Assembly (NCBI GenBank): GCA_934717805.1 | Contig: CAKUZG010000020.1 | Coordinates: forward strand, 1-10,037 | Direction of reading: 5' to 3' | Origin: an uncultured Candidatus Saccharibacteria bacterium | GTDB taxonomy: Bacteria; Patescibacteriota; Saccharimonadia; Saccharimonadales; Saccharimonadaceae | Length of the DNA: 10,037 bases | Shown here: piece by piece, positions 6,208 through 10,037 of the stretch | Position numbering within the stretch: the first letter of the stretch is position 1 | Layout: the number at the start of each line of letters is the position of its first letter | Position numbers and translations under genes: made by a program | Notes under the pieces: model-generated | The model's input: the letters and a program-made list of their open reading frames with translations, nothing else | What the model was told of the DNA's origin: nothing | Database searches by the model: none

Positions 6208-6315
6208 ATTTGTTGATGTGTGCCCACCCTGGGCGGTTTTTGTTATTTTATTTTTATTTATAAGTGTTATTTTAGGGGAGAAAACAAACATCGCCCTTGA
6301 TAACACATCAACTAT
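6176..6315 (-). ncRNA. Candidate small structured RNA, unrecognised family
   Basis: A near-consensus promoter predicts a transcript starting at about 6315. GTTGATGTGT (6312-6303) near its 5' end pairs perfectly with ACACATCAAC (6221-6212), closing about 100 nt into one domain. Inside, GGGCG (6296-6292) pairs with CGCCC (6235-6231), and TTTGTT (6288-6283) with AACAAA (6244-6239). The 38-base apical loop is AU-rich and contains CUCCCCU (6280-6274). GCCCA (6234-6230) can instead pair with TGGGC (6226-6222), a competing hairpin. A terminator follows four bases after the closing stem, so the full RNA is about 140 nt. I see no SRP, tmRNA, RNase P or classic riboswitch core. It could instead be a structured leader for murF, or a weak 46-codon frame (6291-6151). 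No identity is claimed. Confidence 0.6.
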
Positions 6316-6321
6316 ATTCAT

Positions 6322-6350
6322 ATATTATCAAAATAGTTATGCTTTGTCAA
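6322..6350 (-). promoter_or_regulatory. Strong promoter of the small RNA
   Basis: Perfect TTGACA (6350-6345), a 17-base spacer, and TAATAT (6327-6322) preceded by TGA, giving an extended -10. It is the best match to the sigma70 consensus in the window and begins four bases after the phosphatase stop codon. The nearest convincing protein start downstream (murF) is about 150 bases away and has its own promoter. Confidence 0.85.
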
Positions 6351-6354
6351 CAGT

Positions 6355-7167
6355 TTATTTCAAAAAAGGTTCATTTTCTTTAATTTGATTCCATAATTCA
6401 CTGTTGGAAAAATCTTTTCGAATATCAAATTCTTCCCAATTACCATATTTTCCGTCAGCCTCACCTAAATTCAAAACTCTTCGCCAAGAAAAATTTTCAC
6501 GAACATCACTAGCATCTAACGGATTAACTCTCGAATATTCAATCGCGCCAAGATTAGGAATGTCGTAAATATATCTCTTTGACATATCGTTCCATTTTTC
6601 TGGAAGAAGACCTTCAATTAAATAGCATGCTGATTGAATTAATTGTTTATGTGCAACAATGAGTACGTTTTGATTTGAATCCTCCTTCTTTAATCTATCT
6701 ACAAAAGACCGAAACCTTACGTAAACATCAAAAATGCTTTCACCGCCATCAAGACGCATATAAAATGGATCATTATATAAATATTTAACAGATAGAGGAA
6801 AGTTGTCTAGTCGTTCATTAACACTTACGCGACCATAAATACCCCAATTTCGCTCAGCCAACAAATCGTCAATTTTCCAAAAATATTGGTTTTCACCACT
6901 TAGGATTACAGCTGTTTCCCTTGCACGAATAAAAGGTGATGAATACTTCGAATCAAAAAAATCCAAACTTCCATAAATCTTTGCAAGCTCTCTTTCGGCT
7001 TTTATAGCCTGTTCTTTACCTTCTGGCGAAAGACGTTGTCGCCAATCTGCACGCGTCTCAACTTTTTCTTCTAAATCGATTTTCCTACCAAGTTTTTGTG
7101 CGTGCTGGACAATGTTCGCCTCACTTTGCCCGTGCCGAATCATTACAAGTCGTAGTGGATTCGCCAT
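6355..7167 (-). CDS. Histidine phosphatase family protein (phosphoglycerate mutase-like)
   Basis: The N-terminal RHG motif (R11, H12, G13) supplies the histidine that takes up phosphate. Partner residues are R81 in SPFIRARETA, E105 in LLAERNWG, and the second histidine H173 in VAHKQ. All four catalytic positions are present, so the enzyme should be active; the substrate (sugar phosphate, nucleotide or protein) cannot be told. At 270 residues it is longer than a minimal member (about 200). The extra C-terminal part, from about residue 212, includes FSWRRVLNLGEADGKYGNWEEF and has no assigned role. No signal peptide is visible, so it is probably cytoplasmic. The ATG at 7167 is well placed: AAAGG (7177-7173) lies five bases upstream. 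It is transcribed alone from a promoter divergent from the hydrolase gene. No terminator lies directly after it; the small RNA promoter starts at once. Confidence 0.92.
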   Translation of the reverse strand: MANPLRLVMIRHGQSEANIVQHAQKLGRKIDLEEKVETRADWRQRLSPEGKEQAIKAERELAKIYGSLDFFDSKYSSPFIRARETAVILSGENQYFWKIDDLLAERNWGIYGRVSVNERLDNFPLSVKYLYNDPFYMRLDGGESIFDVYVRFRSFVDRLKKEDSNQNVLIVAHKQLIQSACYLIEGLLPEKWNDMSKRYIYDIPNLGAIEYSRVNPLDASDVRENFSWRRVLNLGEADGKYGNWEEFDIRKDFSNSELWNQIKENEPFLK

Positions 7168-7210
7168 TTCTTCCTTTCTTTTTATTTAAAATTCTTATGC
7201 TTTAATTAAA

Positions 7211-7219
7211 ATTATATCA
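7211..7219 (-). promoter_or_regulatory. Phosphatase promoter
   Basis: TGATATAAT, an extended -10 with hexamer at 7216-7211; the -35 region is weak (TTTCGA at 7239-7234). The predicted start near 7204 gives a 37-nt leader containing the Shine-Dalgarno. The 113-bp gap also carries the divergent hydrolase promoter. Confidence 0.65.
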
Positions 7220-7265
7220 TATTTTAAACTTTTTCGAAAGTAATGTTTTATTTAATCCTAAAAAA

Positions 7266-7274
7266 TGCTATAAT
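7266..7274 (+). promoter_or_regulatory. Alpha/beta hydrolase promoter
   Basis: TGCTATAAT, a perfect extended -10 with hexamer at 7269-7274 and no clear -35. The predicted start coincides with the A of the ATG at 7281, so the mRNA should be fully leaderless. Confidence 0.7.
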
Positions 7275-7280
7275 TTATTA

Positions 7281-8096
7281 ATGAATTTAAAAGATTGGCG
7301 AAAAAATCTTAAACATATCTTTATCAATATTGATGAAAATAAAATTTCAACCTATCAAAATATCCAGAAAAATAAGCCAACTGCCGTACTTTTTCATGGT
7401 TTTGGCGGAAATTATTTTGGTTTAACTCCTTTAGGGTTTGAGCTTTCAAAAAAATATTCAATTATTATTTGCGAATTACCCGCACACGGTAAAAGTTCGC
7501 TTGACACTTTCGAAAAAATTGAAGATTTTCAAAAGTTCTACATTAAATTAATCAATAATCTTAGTAAACATAATAAAATACACTTAATTGTGGCGCATTC
7601 TTTTAGTGCTTATTTTGCTAGCAATCCAGAGATCTCAAAAAGAATCCCAACAGTTGTTATAAATCCTGTTTTTAGCCCAAGTTCTTCTTTTCTAGCTGGC
7701 ATGAAAGCCTGCTCTAATTCAAAAACTGTTATGGTTTTATCAAATTTACCAATACTTTCACCGCTTAAAATTGCTTTGATTCAAAAAAAATGGTCACTAG
7801 AAGCTATTAAAAATGTTTTTCAAAATATGTTTTTTTGTCAACATTCTCCTCAAAAATTATTATCTCAGAAAAAAACCATTCCAATAGCATTGAGCGACAA
7901 TAATTTTTCTAATAAAAACTCTATTAAAATTGCCTTTATCGGAAAAAATGATTCAACTGTTGAACCTTTTTGTGAGAAAAAATTTAAAGAAATCTTTCCG
8001 AAAGCAATTTCGAAAATTGTGCCAAAAACTGGTCATTTATTACCTATGGAAAACCCTAAAGATATTGCTCAGATAATTTTTAAAACAATAAAATAA
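7281..8096 (+). CDS. Alpha/beta hydrolase with a non-canonical nucleophile elbow
   Basis: The fold is shown by the oxyanion-loop motif FHGFGG (38-43), CELPAHGKS (64-72), a nucleophile elbow at VAHSFSA (104-110), an acid in GKNDSTV (D224) and a late histidine in KTGHLLPMENP (H252). The proposed triad is S107, D224 and H252, with a cap region between about 130 and 210. The elbow reads AHSFS, not the usual GxSxG: both glycines are replaced, although the serine and its preceding histidine remain. The 271-residue length is normal for the family. No signal peptide is visible. The gene is among the most AT-rich in the window. It begins without a Shine-Dalgarno, directly at the predicted transcription start. 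The substrate cannot be inferred; esterase, lipase-like or thioesterase roles are all open. Confidence 0.85.
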   Translation: MNLKDWRKNLKHIFINIDENKISTYQNIQKNKPTAVLFHGFGGNYFGLTPLGFELSKKYSIIICELPAHGKSSLDTFEKIEDFQKFYIKLINNLSKHNKIHLIVAHSFSAYFASNPEISKRIPTVVINPVFSPSSSFLAGMKACSNSKTVMVLSNLPILSPLKIALIQKKWSLEAIKNVFQNMFFCQHSPQKLLSQKKTIPIALSDNNFSNKNSIKIAFIGKNDSTVEPFCEKKFKEIFPKAISKIVPKTGHLLPMENPKDIAQIIFKTIK

Positions 8097-8122
8097 AGCA
8101 CGACATACGCCGAGCTTTATTT
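8091..8122. terminator. Bidirectional terminator between the hydrolase and gltX genes
   Basis: AAATAAAGC (8091-8099) and GCTTTATTT (8114-8122) form a perfect 9-bp stem around a 14-base loop. T-rich tails follow on both strands: to 8125 on plus, and TTTATTTTATTG on minus. It overlaps the hydrolase stop codon and ends one base before the gltX stop, so one hairpin serves both converging genes. Confidence 0.85.
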
Positions 8123-8123
8123 T

Positions 8124-9581
8124 TTACATTTTTTCAATTTCTCGAAAAGAATTTTTGAGCCGTTTTATACTTTCATTTTTGCCAATTACTCGCAATGTTT
8201 GATTTAAGGTTGGTGAAAATGGAGCCCAAGTGAGTGAAATTCGAATAATTTGGAATAAAATCCCTGGTTTTTGACCAGTTTCTTCAAGAAGTTGATTTAG
8301 TGATTCTTGAAGATTTTCATCACTCCAGTTTTCAACTTTTTCGAATTTACCAATTGCTTTTTCTAGCAGATCCAATAATTGCGACTTTTCAAGCTTTTTA
8401 AGTTGCTTATTTTTTGAAATCATCTCCAAATCAGCTTGTTGCTCAGCAAAGAAATACTCACTCGCGAGCGGTAGATCTTTTAGCGTCTTCAACCTATCAA
8501 AAACTAGACTAAGAACTTCTCTTTTATATTCTTCGCTAGCACTTTGAGCACTCTCTCCCCAAAAATCTTTCACACGGCTAAATAAATCATCTAAAGAAAT
8601 TCGACGAATCCATTGTCCATTAAGCCATAAAAGTCGTTGTTCATCAAACCTTGCACCAGATTTCTGCACACGATCTAGTGAAAATTTTTCAATCAATTCT
8701 TCTTTTGTAAAAATATCTTGTTCAGTACCATCATTCCAGCCTAGTTGCGCTAAAAAGTTAAGCATAGCTTCAGGCAAAATTCCGTCTGCACGATATTCAC
8801 TAACACTTTTAGCCCCATCACGTTTACCGAGTTTTTTATTCCCCTCTGGAGCTAAAATGTGTGGTAAATGCGCTAAGATTGGTGGTTGAATCCCAAGAGC
8901 CTCGTAAAGCGAAAGATATTTTGGCGTACTAGCAACATATTCAGATCCACGAATCACATGCGTAACTTTCATTTCGAAATCATCAACAATATGCGCAAAA
9001 TTATATGTTGGTAGCCCATCTGCTTTAATTAAAATAAAATCATCTAACGCTTCTGGTCCTGCAGAAAGATCACCCATAACAGCATCATGCCAATTATATC
9101 TTTTAATTTCTGGTGTTTTAAACCGAAGTGGCATTCCTATTTTCCATTCCGGTGGATTTTCTGGGCGATGATCACGATATAAAAATGCCCGCTTTTCAAG
9201 TTTCGCTTTTTTTCGAAATTCCTCAACTTCTTCAGGAGAATACGGGTCAGCATAAGCTAACCCTTTTTCAATCATTTTTTTTGCCCAATCAAGATATTTT
9301 TCACGGCGATCCGTCTGGTGGTATGGGCCAAAATTACCCATCTCCTTAGTTTTATCTCTGTAAACTGGACCTTCATTCCAATCAAGTCCAAGCCATTTTA
9401 AAGTATCCAGAATTAGATCTTCCGCTCCTTCAACAAATCGAGCTTGATCAGTATCTTCAATTCTTAAAATAAAATCTCCACCTGTTTGTTTGGCGATTAA
9501 ATAAGGGTAAAGTGCGCTTCGAACATTTCCAACATGAATATAGCCAGTTGGACTTGGCGCAAAACGAGTTCTTGCTTTCAT
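8124..9581 (-). CDS. gltX: Glutamyl-tRNA synthetase
   Basis: A class I aminoacyl-tRNA synthetase that charges tRNA-Glu. The HIGH-type motif is in PSPTGYIHVGN (9-19) and the KMSKS-type loop reads KKLGKR (249-254). Family hallmarks include RIEDTDQAR (40-48), the segment ending THVIRGSEY (207-215), LAHLPHI (236-242) and the anticodon-binding end GQKPGILFQIIRISLTW. At 485 residues it has normal bacterial length. It has no cysteines, so the zinc site seen in some bacterial GluRS, near AYADPYSPEEVEEFR here, is absent. It could be non-discriminating (also charging tRNA-Gln for GatCAB) in a genome without GlnRS, but the window does not show this. The ATG at 9581 lies two bases after the predicted transcription start and has no Shine-Dalgarno. 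GluRS is clearly favoured over GlnRS by the overall pattern. Confidence 0.97.
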   Translation of the reverse strand: MKARTRFAPSPTGYIHVGNVRSALYPYLIAKQTGGDFILRIEDTDQARFVEGAEDLILDTLKWLGLDWNEGPVYRDKTKEMGNFGPYHQTDRREKYLDWAKKMIEKGLAYADPYSPEEVEEFRKKAKLEKRAFLYRDHRPENPPEWKIGMPLRFKTPEIKRYNWHDAVMGDLSAGPEALDDFILIKADGLPTYNFAHIVDDFEMKVTHVIRGSEYVASTPKYLSLYEALGIQPPILAHLPHILAPEGNKKLGKRDGAKSVSEYRADGILPEAMLNFLAQLGWNDGTEQDIFTKEELIEKFSLDRVQKSGARFDEQRLLWLNGQWIRRISLDDLFSRVKDFWGESAQSASEEYKREVLSLVFDRLKTLKDLPLASEYFFAEQQADLEMISKNKQLKKLEKSQLLDLLEKAIGKFEKVENWSDENLQESLNQLLEETGQKPGILFQIIRISLTWAPFSPTLNQTLRVIGKNESIKRLKNSFREIEKM

Positions 9582-9589
9582 AAATATAT

Positions 9590-9618
9590 ATTATACTTCA
9601 CTTTCTATTTTTTCTCAA
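9590..9618 (-). promoter_or_regulatory. gltX promoter
   Basis: TTGAGA (9618-9613), a 17-base spacer and TATAAT (9595-9590). The predicted start near 9583 leaves about two bases before the ATG. Confidence 0.75.
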
Positions 9619-9620
9619 CC

Positions 9621-9650
9621 TAAAATAAAAAGTAGCCGAAGCTACCTTTT
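9621..9650 (-). terminator. Rho-independent terminator of the DUF4367-like gene
   Basis: On the minus strand, AAAAGGTAGC (9650-9641) pairs with GCTACTTTTT (9636-9627) around a TTCG tetraloop (one G-U pair), followed by ATTTTA. It starts inside the stop codon and ends just before the gltX -35 box. Confidence 0.9.
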
Positions 9651-10035
9651 ATGCATTTATACTTGTTGCGATTTTTCGAACTTCTTCTTCAGAGATCTTT
9701 CCAGATGATTTAACTTTGTATAATTTTCCGTTATTAACCCAGACAGATTCACCTCGTCGATTTGAATATATTGTTAAACCATTGCTATATGTAGTGGAAT
9801 AATCTTCGCTCCAATTTTCTATCACATAATTTTGAAAAAATGCTGAACTATCCCAATCGCTCTGAGACTGCTGGATTTTATAATTAGAGTTACCGTTTTT
9901 ATACTCAAAATTAACATTCTTCCCATCAAAATATGCAAAACCTTTTTGAGAATATCCCTTTGCGATATAAGCTGGAGTTTCTACAGCCATTCCAGATTGA
10001 AAAGAGGTAATTTTGCTAGAAATATCAGGTAAATT
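9649..10035 (-). CDS. DUF4367-like protein, C-terminal part (5' end outside window)
   Basis: The frame stays open through the ATG at 9990 to the right edge, so this is a fragment of at least 128 residues. The segment PAYIAKGYSQKGFAYF, then NVNFEYKNGNSNYKIQQSQSDW, then GLTIYSNRRGESVWVNNGKLYKVKSSGKISEEEVRKIATSI follows the DUF4367 pattern: a short Pro-Tyr lead, paired beta strands, an aromatic 'vWv.nG..Y.v.S' stretch and a final helix ending in IA.SI. Family members are usually the extracytoplasmic part of membrane-anchored proteins, often linked to anti-sigma factors or lipoproteins. The anchor, if present, lies beyond the window. It is transcribed toward gltX but separated from it by a strong terminator and the gltX promoter. 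The family assignment is from memory of the pattern and moderately sure. Confidence 0.7.
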   Translation of the reverse strand, partial: NLPDISSKITSFQSGMAVETPAYIAKGYSQKGFAYFDGKNVNFEYKNGNSNYKIQQSQSDWDSSAFFQNYVIENWSEDYSTTYSNGLTIYSNRRGESVWVNNGKLYKVKSSGKISEEEVRKIATSINA

Positions 10036-10037
10036 TA

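Noticed and set aside
6222..6232. AGGGTGGGCAC on the minus strand resembles the start of a T-box (AGGGUGGNACCGCG)
   Set aside because: The match breaks after AGGGTGG, the leader is too short for a T-box, and the downstream gene is not amino-acid related.
6151..6291. 46-codon minus-strand frame overlapping the murF start by 8 bases, as if translationally coupled
   Set aside because: It runs through the paired arms, the terminator and the murF promoter; the only Shine-Dalgarno-like run (AAGGG) is two bases from its ATG; and a frame this long can arise by chance. The RNA reading explains more.
6212..6312. 101-bp inverted-repeat unit as a MITE-like mobile element with 10-bp ends
   Set aside because: No target-site duplication flanks it, no second copy is in the window, and the promoter and terminator fit an RNA gene better.

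Overview
The window is AT-rich, tightly packed bacterial DNA that reads with the standard code: the RNA methyltransferase ends on TGA, so this is not a TGA-recoding Gracilibacteria/Absconditabacteria lineage. A stripped-down MurF-like ligase, a cysteine-free PilB/GspE-type ATPase, a cysteine-free GluRS and tiny intergenic gaps fit Candidate Phyla Radiation bacteria, most likely Saccharibacteria (TM7). That assignment is inference from gene style, not from a marker search.

Layout. Bases 1-1045 hold the 3' part of a large serine recombinase (Tn4451/TndX-like, with Zn ribbon and DUF4368), more GC-rich than its surroundings and resembling clostridial mobile-element recombinases; it is probably the right end of an integrated element. 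It converges on rplS (ribosomal protein L19, minus strand), which lies downstream of pilB/gspE (minus). Diverging from pilB is a 116-residue protein of unknown function, followed by a SpoU-type RNA methyltransferase (both plus). The methyltransferase overlaps tail-to-tail with a Nudix hydrolase, the second gene of a murF-nudix operon (minus). Upstream of murF, a 196-bp gap carries a strong promoter and a structured element that I read as an unrecognised small RNA gene with its own terminator. Next come a histidine phosphatase (minus), an alpha/beta hydrolase (plus), gltX (glutamyl-tRNA synthetase, minus), and the C-terminal part of a DUF4367-like protein running off the right edge.

Expression signals are unusually readable. 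Nearly every transcription unit has a sigma70-type -10 box, usually extended (TGnTATAAT or TGnTAAAAT). Start sites fall into two classes. rplS, the 116-residue protein and the phosphatase have predicted leaders of about 36-41 nt with a Shine-Dalgarno-like sequence. pilB, the methyltransferase, the hydrolase, gltX and probably murF have the -10 box so close to the ATG that the mRNA should begin at or within a few bases of the start codon. The most interesting items are the orphan small RNA, the terminator that carries the murF -35 box in its loop, the leaderless pattern, and the mobile-element boundary beside rplS.

The genes do not form one pathway. They are housekeeping units for translation (rplS, gltX, methyltransferase), cell wall synthesis (murF) and surface pili (pilB), mixed with small hydrolases and one mobile-element remnant or edge.
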